Both the position numbers and the translations under genes were made by a program. The notes beneath the pieces were generated by a model. The model had not been told where the DNA came from and made no database searches. It saw nothing but the letters and a program-made list of their open reading frames with translations. Positions 35,104 to 43,874 of a stretch of DNA of 64,000 nucleotides are shown here, in pieces. Numbering within the stretch: position 1 is the first letter of the stretch; the number at the start of each line of letters is the position of its first letter. The DNA comes from Paenibacillus lautus NBRC 15380 (GTDB lineage Bacteria > Bacillota > Bacilli > Paenibacillales > Paenibacillaceae), in NCBI RefSeq assembly GCF_004000945.1, contig NZ_BIMF01000001.1:186001-250000 (forward strand), given 5' to 3'.

Positions 35104-36816
35104 ATGATATATCTGAATAAGAGATCCCTATGTTTCTTGGCCCTCATCGCTGCTGTGGTCATCTCACTATTCCCATCTTCCGCATCCGCAGCAAAAAAAG
35201 AACATGCAAGACCTTTTAACAGTGGTCCCCAAGCCTACGTCAATGATATGCAGCCCGGCTGGAACCTTGGCAATTCGCTGGATGCCGTTGGGGCTGACGA
35301 AACAGCATGGGGAAATCCGCGCATCACCAAAGCCCTGATCGAACAAATCGCGGCACAGGGTTATAAAAGCATCCGCATTCCGGTAACCTGGAACAATCAC
35401 ATCGGCAGTGCACCGAGTTATACCATCGACGCCTCTTACATGGATCGCGTCGAGGAGGTTGTCGATTGGGCGCTTGATGCCGATCTGTACGTCATGATCA
35501 ATGTCCATCACGATTCTTGGCTGTGGATCAGCCATATGGAGAACAACCGCAGCCAGATCGTTGCCAAGTACAACGCCGTGTGGACTCAAGTTGCCCAACG
35601 CTTCCGGAAGCATTCCAACAAACTGATGTTTGAAAGCGTTAATGAACCCCGCTTCTCGGATGGCGGGACCACCGACGAGTCCAAAGCCTTTCTGATGCTG
35701 GATGAACTTCATACGTCGTTCCATCGGATCGTCCGCGAATCTGGAGCGCGTAACTCGACTCGACCGTTGGTGCTATCTACCTTGGAAGCATCACCGACTC
35801 AGACCAGAATGAATGAGCTTTACAACACCATGACCAAGCTGAATGACACCAATCTTATTGCCACAGTCCACTATTATGGATTTTGGCCGTTCAGTGTGAA
35901 CATTGCGGGTTATACCCGTTTTGAGACGGATACCCGGAACGATATCGATCAAACGTTTAACAATGTGTATAACACCTTTATCGCCAAAGGAATTCCCGTC
36001 ATCCTGGGTGAATACGGATTGCTCGGCTTCGATCAGAGCACCGGAGTCATTGAGCAGGGGGAGAAACTGAAATTCTTCGAATATCTAACCTATGATCTGA
36101 AACAGAAGAACATTACCCATATGTTATGGGACAACGGTCAGCACTTTAAGCGAACCGCTTTTACCTGGTCCGACCCGGAGCTGTACAACATCATGAAGGC
36201 AGGTTGGAGCGGGCGCTCCTCCACGGCTGACACCGATCTGGTTTTTGTGAAGAAAGGTGCTGCCGTCCAGGATAAAAGCATCCCTTTGAACTTAAACATC
36301 AACACGTTAACCGAAGTCCAGACAAATGGACAACTGCTAGTCGCTGGGCAGGATTATACGCTTAACGGAAATGCGATCACGTTTACATCCAGCCTGCTGT
36401 CCAGACTGACTTCTTCCGGCCAATTCGGCGTGAATGCTGTATTGACGGCCAAATTCAACCGGGGGGCAGACTGGAATTTCAGGGTCATCTTCCATGATAA
36501 GCCTGTGCTGCGCAGCACGCAGGGTACAACTGATTCGTTCAGTATTCCCGCGACATTCAACGGAGATCAGTTAGCCACGATGGAGGCGGTATACGCGACG
36601 GGAGGCAATGCAGGACCGCAGGACTGGACCTCCTTCAAGGAGTTTGAGTATACGTTTTCCCCATCCTACGCGACAGGTGAAATCAAGCTCAAGCCTACCT
36701 TTTTTAATGAGGTCAGAGACGGGGAAGTGATCCTCAAGTTCCATTTCTGGAGCGGTGAGGTCATCACCTACAACCTGACGAAAAGCGGAAGCGCCGTAAC
36801 CGGTAACGCCTCTTAG
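35104..36816 (+). CDS. Secreted endo-beta-1,4-glucanase, GH5 (subfamily 4-like) with X2 module
   Basis: A 570-residue secreted cellulase or xyloglucanase. AAGGAG lies six bases before the ATG at 35104, so this start is preferred over the ATGs at 35086 and 35098. A signal peptide (residues 1-29, ending ASA) precedes the GH5 barrel (about 45-365). Family motifs are WNLGNSLDA, RIPVTWNNH, acid/base Glu181 in SVNEPRF and nucleophile Glu303 in ILGEYGLLG. The WNLGN...AWGNP pattern points to subfamily GH5_4. After residue 375 come one X2-type Ig-like module (IPLNLNINTLTEVQTNG) and a second beta-rich region that may be a carbohydrate-binding module. Regulated probably by the upstream cre site. Confidence 0.9.
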   Translation: MIYLNKRSLCFLALIAAVVISLFPSSASAAKKEHARPFNSGPQAYVNDMQPGWNLGNSLDAVGADETAWGNPRITKALIEQIAAQGYKSIRIPVTWNNHIGSAPSYTIDASYMDRVEEVVDWALDADLYVMINVHHDSWLWISHMENNRSQIVAKYNAVWTQVAQRFRKHSNKLMFESVNEPRFSDGGTTDESKAFLMLDELHTSFHRIVRESGARNSTRPLVLSTLEASPTQTRMNELYNTMTKLNDTNLIATVHYYGFWPFSVNIAGYTRFETDTRNDIDQTFNNVYNTFIAKGIPVILGEYGLLGFDQSTGVIEQGEKLKFFEYLTYDLKQKNITHMLWDNGQHFKRTAFTWSDPELYNIMKAGWSGRSSTADTDLVFVKKGAAVQDKSIPLNLNINTLTEVQTNGQLLVAGQDYTLNGNAITFTSSLLSRLTSSGQFGVNAVLTAKFNRGADWNFRVIFHDKPVLRSTQGTTDSFSIPATFNGDQLATMEAVYATGGNAGPQDWTSFKEFEYTFSPSYATGEIKLKPTFFNEVRDGEVILKFHFWSGEVITYNLTKSGSAVTGNAS

Positions 36817-36834
36817 GACACCATATTTAACATT

Positions 36835-36869
36835 AACGGCCTGTCTGGAACCTTCCCGCAGGCCGTTTT
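36835..36869 (+). terminator. Terminator of the endoglucanase gene
   Basis: The 9-bp stem aacggcctg with caggccgtt (36835-36843 with 36859-36867) is followed by T residues. Confidence 0.85.
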
Positions 36870-36949
36870 GCATTCCCCTCTTACGACCTCCAGTCACGTA
36901 ACAGATAAGCAGCTGCATGCTATTTAGTTCCTATTTATTCAGCAGTGAA

Positions 36950-36984
36950 ATGAACAAAAGCTCAAGCGAAATCACTTGAGCTTT
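36950..36984 (-). terminator. Terminator of the hybrid kinase gene
   Basis: The 10-bp stem aaagctcaag with cttgagcttt (36957-36966 with 36975-36984) is followed on the minus strand by ttttgttc. It lies directly past the kinase stop. Confidence 0.85.
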
Positions 36985-36991
36985 CATCTGT

Positions 36992-38920
36992 TTAGGCTTG
37001 AGACATATCTCGCTCAGCCAGAAACTTATCGATAATGGCCGAGATCACATTCATGCTGACAGGCTTGCTCACATACTCATCCATGCCCATCCCTAAATAT
37101 TTCTCGCGATCGCCCTTGATCGCATGGGCCGTGACGGCCACGATATAAGGCTTCTTCTCGGATGTTGTCGATTCTTTTATGAGCCGGGCCGCTTCCGTCC
37201 CATCCATGAAGGGCATCTGAATGTCCATGAACACAATGTCGTACGAATAACGCTCGAAGGCTTCAACCGCCTCCAGTCCATTCTGGACGGTGGTCGAATT
37301 GTATCCCAGCTTCTCAATCATTTTCTTGAGGACTAACTGATTCACCTCATTATCCTCGGCAATCAAAATTTTCAGATCGTTTCCTGAGGAGTGATTCTCG
37401 TGAACGGTCCCATTCTCCTGTTTATTCCCGGCATCCAACTTAAACGAAAAATCAACCGTAAACGTAAAGACAGACCCCGGCTGGTTCTGGTTCTTCTCGT
37501 ACCAGATATCTCCGCCCATCAACTGAACGAGTTTTTTGCAGATCGCCAGCCCCAGCCCCGTCCCTTCCACCTGGCGGGTCATATAATGGTCCACTTGATA
37601 AAAGGGTTCAAATAGCTGCGCAACCTTCTCACTCGGCACACCTATACCCGTATCCATAACGGAGAATTTGATTAGAGCGGAATTCCCCTGGTTCTCTACA
37701 CACTGCACAGAGATGGAGACGGCACCATTAGGCGTAAATTTAATCGCATTACTAAGCAGGTTCATTAAGATCTGCCTCAGCTTCGTCACATCCCCGTAAA
37801 CCTGATTCGGAACGTTCGAAGCTACGGATGTGGTTACCTCAATATTTTTCTCCAGCGCCTTCGGAAGAATCAGGTTTAATGTCTCGGACAAAGCCGTTCT
37901 TAGGTTAAATGTTTCCTCCACCAGCTCCGTTCTGCCCGATTCGATTTTTGAAAAGTCCAAAATATCATTGATGATGTTCAGAAGGGTTGTCCCGCTTTTC
38001 TTAATGATCTGTACATAATCCCGCTGCTCCTCATCAAGCTCTGTCTCAAGTATCAGGTCCGTCATCCCGATCACACCATTCATCGGCGTACGGATCTCAT
38101 GGCTCATCATCGCCAGAAACTCGCTTTTGGCATTATTCGTTTTCTCGGCAGCTTCCTTCTCGATGATGAGCCGCTTCTGCTCTGTCATGTCCTTGGCAAT
38201 AATGTAGAAACCCACATTCTTGTTATGAATGACAATGGGTGCCAGTGTAGCGAGCACTTCAACCGTATGTCCGTCTTTGTGATGGATAACGTTTATAGCT
38301 TTCTCGACAGCAACGTAATCGGCTGTAGGAGAGAGTAAACGGGCAAGATTACGTTCACCGATCAAATTCGAAATTTTGGTTCCAATTAACTCCGGAATTT
38401 TAAAACCAGTTAGCTGCTCTGCCATCTGGTTCCCGTTAATGATCCCTCCCTCCAGATTGAAGGAGATGATCGCATCATGGTTATACTTCTTTAGCGAAGT
38501 GTAGCGTTCAATGCTCTCCTGGAGCCTTTGCTCGGCAACCTTGCTGTTGGTAATATCAACAATTTGCGAAATGAAAAATAAAGGGGTTTGATCCTTTTCG
38601 TCACGAACCAGAGAAACATGCATCGATGCCCAGATGCCACGGCCGTCTCTATGCACGAATTGTTTTTCCACCGCAATGGTTGAGGACGTCTCATCCAAAG
38701 ATTGAAACAGCTTATCTTTATTGTTAATGTAATCAGAATAAATATAATCGGTTGCGGGCTGTGCCATCAATTCTTCTTCCGTGAAGCCAAACATTTTGCA
38801 AGCCGCAGGATTTACGCTGATCCAATTTCCATCTATCGTAACCAGGGCAATGCCAATTGGAGCACTTTTGTAGACATGTTCAAACAAAGTCTGATGGCCA
38901 AAAATGTTGATATCACTCAT
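36992..38920 (-). CDS. Hybrid sensor histidine kinase (PAS-PAS-HisKA-HATPase-REC), cytoplasmic
   Basis: A 642-residue soluble signalling protein. Two PAS domains (about residues 10-125 and 138-248) each end in a PAC-like segment ([13 protein letters not shown] and [13 protein letters not shown]). The kinase H-box is [16 protein letters not shown] with His274, followed by the ATP-binding boxes [15 protein letters not shown] and GTGLGL. The C-terminal receiver domain has [13 protein letters not shown] and the phospho-acceptor Asp566 in [11 protein letters not shown]. There is no membrane segment. AGGAGGTG fixes the ATG at 38920. No cognate regulator is adjacent, so its output pathway is unknown. 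Confidence 0.9.
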   Translation of the reverse strand: MSDINIFGHQTLFEHVYKSAPIGIALVTIDGNWISVNPAACKMFGFTEEELMAQPATDYIYSDYINNKDKLFQSLDETSSTIAVEKQFVHRDGRGIWASMHVSLVRDEKDQTPLFFISQIVDITNSKVAEQRLQESIERYTSLKKYNHDAIISFNLEGGIINGNQMAEQLTGFKIPELIGTKISNLIGERNLARLLSPTADYVAVEKAINVIHHKDGHTVEVLATLAPIVIHNKNVGFYIIAKDMTEQKRLIIEKEAAEKTNNAKSEFLAMMSHEIRTPMNGVIGMTDLILETELDEEQRDYVQIIKKSGTTLLNIINDILDFSKIESGRTELVEETFNLRTALSETLNLILPKALEKNIEVTTSVASNVPNQVYGDVTKLRQILMNLLSNAIKFTPNGAVSISVQCVENQGNSALIKFSVMDTGIGVPSEKVAQLFEPFYQVDHYMTRQVEGTGLGLAICKKLVQLMGGDIWYEKNQNQPGSVFTFTVDFSFKLDAGNKQENGTVHENHSSGNDLKILIAEDNEVNQLVLKKMIEKLGYNSTTVQNGLEAVEAFERYSYDIVFMDIQMPFMDGTEAARLIKESTTSEKKPYIVAVTAHAIKGDREKYLGMGMDEYVSKPVSMNVISAIIDKFLAERDMSQA

Positions 38921-39071
38921 ACTCTGCACCTCCTGATACCGATTATTATACATCAGCATCTTCGAAATGGGTCTTTTTCAGAGTATTTTTATACTGCTAA
39001 TCATTAGCAGCGTCATCATCGGTAAACCAAACAATAGACGCCATTCCCTGCATAGCGAAAATTTCCCGACA

Positions 39072-39812
39072 TCACCAAGCGATTCGCTGCCGCTCACGAA
39101 AAAACTCCCCGCTCGGTCCATTATCCTCCATCGTCGCCAGCCAGACAGCCGTATCAGCCCCTTCGGCAACGGTTAACGGAGCATCCTCACCGCCCATATC
39201 GGTCTGAACCCGGCCCGGGCAAACCGCGTTTACCTTTATGCCGGCACCGGCTACCTCCTGCGAGACGAGGCAGGTTAACGCATTCAGCATCGTTTTGGAG
39301 ATACGGTAAGCCGAGGACGACCCTTTTAAACCGTAACCATCCTGCATGATTTCGAAAGCGCCAAGACCGGAAGAGATGTTTACGATACGCCCGTAATGAT
39401 GCAGCTTCATCAAAGGAATCGCCGCCTGCGTCATTCGCAAAGCACCAAAAAAATTCGTCTCCAACGTTGCGCGCACGACCGACTCCTCTACCTCCAGCAC
39501 AGAAACCCCCCGGTCCAAAATCACCCCGGCATTGTTCACCAGAACATCAAGGCGGCCGTAGTCCGACTGTATTCGCTCCATCATCCGTACCACATCATTG
39601 ATATCGTGGACATCCGCCACGTGCAACTTTACATGGAGCCCGGCCGCAAGCAATTCCTGGACAGCTAACCTCCCCTTCCCTTCGTCCCGGGATGTAATGA
39701 TCACTTGAAGTCCTTGGGCAGCAAGCTGCCTTGCGATCTCTTTTCCAATTCCGCGGTTGCCCCCCGTCACGACAGCAACTCGCCTCACTTCCCGTCCGTC
39801 AGCCTTGTTCAT
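39072..39812 (-). CDS. Short-chain dehydrogenase/reductase (SDR), NADP-type
   Basis: A 246-residue oxidoreductase of the classical SDR group. Cofactor motif VVTGGNRGIGKEIA, NNAG at the fourth strand, catalytic Ser in NISSGLGAF, and the YxxxK pair as AYRISK; the PGRVQTDMGG segment follows. It is close to carbonyl-reductase-like SDRs. It is co-transcribed behind the MerR regulator at 39799, with its start inside the end of that gene, and is thus probably induced by the MerR protein in response to a reactive carbonyl, thiol or drug. The ligand is not known. Confidence 0.88.
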   Translation of the reverse strand: MNKADGREVRRVAVVTGGNRGIGKEIARQLAAQGLQVIITSRDEGKGRLAVQELLAAGLHVKLHVADVHDINDVVRMMERIQSDYGRLDVLVNNAGVILDRGVSVLEVEESVVRATLETNFFGALRMTQAAIPLMKLHHYGRIVNISSGLGAFEIMQDGYGLKGSSSAYRISKTMLNALTCLVSQEVAGAGIKVNAVCPGRVQTDMGGEDAPLTVAEGADTAVWLATMEDNGPSGEFFRERQRIAW

Positions 39813-40185
39813 GAGCCCGATCCCCCTTGTCTAAAATAGCTTCCCATGCCGCAATGTTCTCCTGTAAATGAGTTTCCGCCTGTTTCAGCAGCTCGATCTG
39901 CAGCTGGATTTCATCCAGCTTCCGCTTTCCCACCTCAACCGCATTCGGGAGACATTCGATTTTGAGCTGCTCATCAAACGCACATTGGAAAAAGCTCATA
40001 ATCTCCATCACCGTCAATCCCAGGCTAAAATACATCTGGATCAGCCGAACCCGCTCGATATCCGTCTCCCTGTATTCGCGATAGCCATTACCCAGACGCT
40101 CCGGGCACAGCAATTCTTTCTCCTCGTAATAACGCAAGGAACGCAAACTTACGCCCGTTTTACGTGACAATTCACTAATATGCAC
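39799..40185 (-). CDS. MerR-family activator controlling the SDR gene
   Basis: A 128-residue MerR protein: DNA-binding HISELSRKTGVSLRSLRYYEEKELL (residues 2-26), wing GYREYRETDIERVRLIQ, and a dimerisation coiled coil in the C-terminal half. Two cysteines (FFQC and KIEC) lie where some thiol-sensing MerR proteins place them. The GTG at 40185 lies eight bases after AAAAGGAG; the longer frame from 40233 would run into the operator. Its end overlaps the SDR start by 14 bases. The promoter at 40219-40249 has the 19-bp spacer of MerR-controlled promoters. A paralogue with the same arrangement is at 42491. Confidence 0.85.
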   Translation of the reverse strand: MHISELSRKTGVSLRSLRYYEEKELLCPERLGNGYREYRETDIERVRLIQMYFSLGLTVMEIMSFFQCAFDEQLKIECLPNAVEVGKRKLDEIQLQIELLKQAETHLQENIAAWEAILDKGDRAHEQG

Positions 40186-40218
40186 ACGAAGCAGCTCCTT
40201 TTTCACTCGGCTAACCGC

Positions 40219-40249
40219 ATTGTAAACCATCACATCATGTGAAGGTCAA
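40219..40249 (-). promoter_or_regulatory. MerR-type promoter with 19-bp spacer and dyad
   Basis: Read on the minus strand, ttgacc and tacaat are separated by 19 bases, too long for normal RNA polymerase use. The spacer contains the dyad tcacat-g-atgtga (40230-40242). This is the standard design of a MerR operator-promoter. Confidence 0.75.
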
Positions 40250-40272
40250 TCCGGAAATTCCACAAGCATATA

Positions 40273-41286
40273 TTATTTCAAGTAGTCCATGGCATAAACA
40301 TAATCTTTTGCCCATTCGGAAAAGGTAAGCTGCGGATCCCAAGTGACTGCACCCATCGCTTTGGCACATCCCCAATCCAATATACGCTGATGAAGCATAT
40401 GCACCCTAAACCGATCAACAAAGCCCTCCTTAATGGCAGAGCCCTGTAAGTACATCTGTATAAAATGCCGGGCTACTTCCTGTTCCTCGAAATCCCAATA
40501 CATAATCACCATCTTGGGCAAATCCGCTACTCCATCCCCAAAATATCCGGTCGTAAAATCAAAAATGCCGCTGATTCGCCACTCCTGACAAACCGTATCA
40601 TACGCAACGAGCATATTGTCTGCCTTGAAATCCCCCATAACAAAAGTGGGTGAGCAATGCTTATCGAACGCATCCGCCGAGTCACGCAGCACCCCTTCAA
40701 CCCATTCCGTATCGGTTGGAGTGATCTGGGAATATTGTTTGGCATCCTGCAACCAAAACCGAATTCGATGGTAGAGCCACTCTTTATAAGATCCCTCAAA
40801 CGGGTGAATCCTTTGCGTTTTCGGGTCGAGCTCGCCATACTGCTCCACTTTCCAGCCGTGCATTTCATTTAACATGTTGGCTGCTGAAGAGGCAATATCT
40901 AATCGATCCGCTGCAGCAAGCCTTTCTCTAAATTGTGAATCATTCATATGTACGCCATGAAGACGGGGCATAATCGCGTAGCTCCAGCCGAAAATATCGC
41001 CGGATTCATCCAGCATATATGGGGCCGATAAAGGCAGTGTTGTATATTCCTGCAAAGAGTCCGTATAAAATTTCTCTTCAGCGAATTGCCCTTCATAAAT
41101 GGGATTTCCCTTCAATACGTAGCTTCCTTTGCTCGAGTGAATGAACAACGTCTGATTTCCTACTCCCTTAGACGTTTTCTCAGCAGAAATGAGGGTCCCT
41201 AAACGGTGCCTGTTCAGCATGGTTTGAAGCTGTTCATCCGTTACATGTCCGATGGGGTTGGTTGAGAAGAAGATCTCTGTTGTCAA
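40273..41286 (-). CDS. Aminoglycoside phosphotransferase-fold (APH) kinase, divergent
   Basis: A 337-residue protein of the APH/choline-kinase fold. The catalytic loop reads FVMGDFKADNML, keeping the Asp and Asn but with Met where the usual His of HGD stands; the metal-binding loop is IFDFTTGYFGD. N-terminal lysine region GSYVLKGNP fits the ATP lobe. Substrates of this fold include aminoglycosides, small alcohols and protein fructosamines, so resistance should not be assumed. The start is a TTG (41286), eight bases after AAGGAGG; there is no ATG alternative nearby. It is monocistronic, on the same strand as its neighbours. Confidence 0.8.
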   Translation of the reverse strand: MTTEIFFSTNPIGHVTDEQLQTMLNRHRLGTLISAEKTSKGVGNQTLFIHSSKGSYVLKGNPIYEGQFAEEKFYTDSLQEYTTLPLSAPYMLDESGDIFGWSYAIMPRLHGVHMNDSQFRERLAAADRLDIASSAANMLNEMHGWKVEQYGELDPKTQRIHPFEGSYKEWLYHRIRFWLQDAKQYSQITPTDTEWVEGVLRDSADAFDKHCSPTFVMGDFKADNMLVAYDTVCQEWRISGIFDFTTGYFGDGVADLPKMVIMYWDFEEQEVARHFIQMYLQGSAIKEGFVDRFRVHMLHQRILDWGCAKAMGAVTWDPQLTFSEWAKDYVYAMDYLK

Positions 41287-41354
41287 TTAAAACGCCTCCT
41301 TAAAAATTCCACCGCGTTGCCAAGCATATATTTATCCGCAAACAAATCCTATGA

Positions 41355-42032
41355 TCAGATGATCCCAAACAGCATAAATCCGATGGTGTTAATGGCAAGA
41401 TTAGCAAACATATGGACCATCCAGGACGCATAAATATTGCCGCTGCGCTCATTCAACCAGTTAAACAGCAGTCCCGCGACAACCAGACCCGCGATTAACA
41501 ACAGGAATAGTCCTACGGAGAACCAGCTGGACATCATCGCTATATGGTACACAGCAAAGGCCCCGGCACTGAATAGATAAGCAAACCGTCGTCCGACCTG
41601 CTCCTTCAGCGTGAAAAAGGCAAAGCCACGGAAAAAGAACTCCTCCAGCAGTGAATTCGCAATCGATATGTAAAGGGCTACAAACACAAAATTGCCCGCA
41701 TTCACTCCCATATTGTCCTGCAAAGCCCCTGTTACGTTGGTGAAATCCAATAAAGGACTCAACAAAAAATATCCGCCGAGTATGAGAGTGAATACGCCGA
41801 ATCCCAGCAGCAGGGACATCAGGAGGCTCTTTTTCTCGAAGGTGAACAGCCTGCGAAACGGTACCCCGCCGGCGATCAGGGCGTAGCCAATCGGCAATGT
41901 CAGAAAGAGAATGATTTTGATGGCGGATTTGACGGCATAATCTGGACGGATCACCGCGTCTACCAAGCTCATGGCAAGACAGCTTAGTACGATGATGGTT
42001 AGAAGAGAAACGATTTTCCTTCTTGATCTCAT
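41355..42032 (-). CDS. CPBP-family intramembrane glutamic endopeptidase (CAAX/Abi type)
   Basis: A 225-residue membrane protein with about six helices. The family motifs are EEFFFRGFAFF (the EExxxR motif, about residues 131-141), AVYHIAMM and HMFANL with its conserved His and Asn. Such proteases process membrane-bound peptides or act in bacteriocin immunity and stress responses. AAGGAG precedes the ATG. No bacteriocin gene is nearby, so immunity is not supported. It is upstream of, and in the same direction as, the APH-like kinase gene with a 68-base gap and could share its transcript. Confidence 0.88.
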   Translation of the reverse strand: MRSRRKIVSLLTIIVLSCLAMSLVDAVIRPDYAVKSAIKIILFLTLPIGYALIAGGVPFRRLFTFEKKSLLMSLLLGFGVFTLILGGYFLLSPLLDFTNVTGALQDNMGVNAGNFVFVALYISIANSLLEEFFFRGFAFFTLKEQVGRRFAYLFSAGAFAVYHIAMMSSWFSVGLFLLLIAGLVVAGLLFNWLNERSGNIYASWMVHMFANLAINTIGFMLFGII

Positions 42033-42109
42033 GAAAATATCTCCTTCGGCTGCTTATTACGGTTGCTATATAAGAATTCGATACACGGCGCATAATGCCC
42101 TCTACATCA

Positions 42110-42150
42110 ATAGAAAACGCCCCTGTGTCATCAAACATCAGAGGCGTTTT
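42110..42150 (-). terminator. Terminator of the MerR-thioredoxin operon
   Basis: Arms aaaacgcc and ggcgtttt (42114-42121 with 42143-42150) extend inward by ctg/cag. T residues follow on the minus strand. Confidence 0.85.
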
Positions 42151-42167
42151 CGCTCATTCATCTATAT

Positions 42168-42494
42168 TCAATTCTGTGATACATAACGGCCTAGCGCCGC
42201 TTGATACACACTCTTAGGCCGAAGTCCGATAAGTTTGTCTGCCGGTTCTCCGTTATGAAACACGATCACCGTCGGCATGGACATAATACCGAATTGAGCG
42301 GCAAGCTCCGGGGATTCGTCACAATCCACCTGATAGATTTCCAGGCGACCGGCTTCTTCCTGACTCAGCTCTTCCAGAATGGGAAGCAGCACCTTGCACG
42401 GCGGGCACCATTTGGCTCCAAATTCAACCAGCGTGACTCCATTCTGTTTAATCGCGTTTTGAAAGCTGGCTGCATCTATTCGTGGTAAACTCAT
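42168..42494 (-). CDS. Thioredoxin
   Basis: A 108-residue thioredoxin with the redox motif FGAKWCPPCKVLLPIL (Cys residues near 30 and 33) and the cis-Pro in FGIMSMPTVIVF. The active site WCPPC differs from the WCGPC of housekeeping thioredoxin, which changes redox potential and suggests a specialised role. The ATG at 42494 lies seven bases after GGAGG and overlaps the stop of the MerR gene as ATGA, so translation is coupled. It is probably induced by that regulator under thiol or oxidative stress. Confidence 0.88.
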   Translation of the reverse strand: MSLPRIDAASFQNAIKQNGVTLVEFGAKWCPPCKVLLPILEELSQEEAGRLEIYQVDCDESPELAAQFGIMSMPTVIVFHNGEPADKLIGLRPKSVYQAALGRYVSQN

Positions 42495-42868
42495 TTGCAT
42501 TCCTCCGCTTCTTCCGATTCTCGTTCATCCAGAATCGATTGCATGCGTTCCTCCAGATTCATCTTGATATGGTTCAGCTGGTGGATTTGCGCATCGATCT
42601 CTGCAATTTTTTGACGAAAAATCGGGAACACCTCCGCGCAAAACGCCTCTTTATTTTTCAAGACGCAATGCAGGAAACCGGCGATCTGCTCGGTGGACAA
42701 TCCCAGATTCAAATATAACTGGATGGTACGCACCTGTTCTTCTGCGAGATTCGAATACTCCCGGTATCCGTTCTCGTTGCGAACCGGCATAAGCAATCCT
42801 TGCTGTTCGTAGTATCGAAGCGAACGGATGCTGACGCCGGTACGGGCTGCAAGTTCTCCGATTTTCAT
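42491..42868 (-). CDS. MerR-family activator controlling the thioredoxin gene
   Basis: A 125-residue MerR protein with DNA-binding MKIGELAARTGVSIRSLRYYEQQGLL, wing NGYREYSNLAEEQVRTIQ and a C-terminal coiled coil. Cysteines occur at FLHC, AFC and EECK; FLHC matches in position the FFQC of the paralogue at 39799. AGGAGGTG precedes the ATG. The operator-promoter upstream (42902-42933) is a perfect 20-bp palindrome. The pairing with a thioredoxin suggests it senses thiol-reactive compounds or disulfide stress; the sensing residues are inferred. Confidence 0.88.
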   Translation of the reverse strand: MKIGELAARTGVSIRSLRYYEQQGLLMPVRNENGYREYSNLAEEQVRTIQLYLNLGLSTEQIAGFLHCVLKNKEAFCAEVFPIFRQKIAEIDAQIHQLNHIKMNLEERMQSILDERESEEAEECK

Positions 42869-42901
42869 GCTTTACACCTCCTGGATGAACGATTCGATTT
42901 C

Positions 42902-42933
42902 ATTGTAAACCCTGACACTAGTGTCAGGGTCAA
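42902..42933 (-). promoter_or_regulatory. MerR-type promoter with perfect 20-bp palindrome
   Basis: On the minus strand ttgacc and tacaat are 20 bases apart. The palindrome ccctgacact/agtgtcaggg (42910-42929) fills the spacer and reaches into the -35 element. The same -35 and -10 hexamers are used at 40219-40249. Confidence 0.8.
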
Positions 42934-42995
42934 GCGAATTGTGCGAATATTTTATACATGATCGTGTTAGAGTCGACGGAAATCCCGATCGACTG

Positions 42996-43862
42996 TTATT
43001 TTCTTTTCTTGAATTTGCCTTTGGGGCTTGTAGAACGTTTGGGCCAACGACTTGACGGCACATGCTGGAGCATCGTATGGAATACGGTTCCCCACTGCTC
43101 TTCGTTCAGCCTGCCGATGGGGAGCTCTCGATCTACCCCCAGCACTCGGGCCAGCTTCGTAATCTGGGGAGGCGTGAACACGCCCAATAAAGCCGCGAAT
43201 AACGGCAGCCTCGAATCCCTCAATCCGTAGGCTGCCAGCGCTGTAAACTTCGGCTGATGCTGCGTGGCAATGAGCGGCTTTTTCCTCCGATTAATGGCTA
43301 GAATGGCTGAATCCACTTTGGGAGGCGGCGCAAAATGTTGAGGCGATACGGTCCGCACGAGCCGAATTTCATAATGCATCCTCCAGCTTAAGATACGCGG
43401 ATCCTGAACAGGTGCTGCCGTAAAACGTTTGGCTGCGCCCTTTTCCACAAGCAGCATGGCTCGCTGCAGCAGCACGCCGGGATGATCCAGCAGCTTCGCC
43501 ATGATCGGCGTGGTGATCGAATACGGAATGTTCGCCACGACGGCAAACGGACTTCTCGGAAGAGGAACCTCCAGGAAATCAGATTGCTTAACGCGAATGT
43601 TGCTTCCATCTTTCATCTTGCTGAACAGTTTATCCACAAACCCCGGATCTGTCTCGATCGCGAGCACGTGTGCCGCTTTCTCTGCGAGTGGAAAGGTTAA
43701 TGCCCCTGTCCCCGCTCCGATATCGAGAACGGTATCGGTGGATCGGATCTGCGCCAAATCGATCATATCATGAATCAGCCTTTTGCTGATTAATAGATGC
43801 TGAGCGGAAAAGTTAGACGCTTTCTTCCGCTTTTCCCGATCATTTTTATTATATTTAAACAC
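42996..43862 (-). CDS. erm: 23S rRNA adenine N6-methyltransferase, Erm(D)-like
   Basis: A 288-residue methyltransferase that would methylate A2058 of 23S rRNA and give macrolide-lincosamide-streptogramin B resistance. It matches the Erm(D)/Erm(34) branch as I know it: NFSAQHLLISKRLI at residues 17-30, SAM motif VLDIGAGTGALT (45-56), catalytic NIPYSITTPI (111-120), EKGAAKRFTA, HFAPPPKVDSAI and a late QWGTVFHTM. The Lys/Arg-rich tail is also typical. The start is set to the GTG at 43862, seven bases after GAGGTG; the ATG at 43877 overlaps that site. A leader peptide and an attenuator helix precede it. KsgA is unlikely given the ErmD-type N-terminus. Confidence 0.85.
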   Translation of the reverse strand: MFKYNKNDREKRKKASNFSAQHLLISKRLIHDMIDLAQIRSTDTVLDIGAGTGALTFPLAEKAAHVLAIETDPGFVDKLFSKMKDGSNIRVKQSDFLEVPLPRSPFAVVANIPYSITTPIMAKLLDHPGVLLQRAMLLVEKGAAKRFTAAPVQDPRILSWRMHYEIRLVRTVSPQHFAPPPKVDSAILAINRRKKPLIATQHQPKFTALAAYGLRDSRLPLFAALLGVFTPPQITKLARVLGVDRELPIGRLNEEQWGTVFHTMLQHVPSSRWPKRSTSPKGKFKKRK

Positions 43863-43874
43863 AAAAAAGCACCT

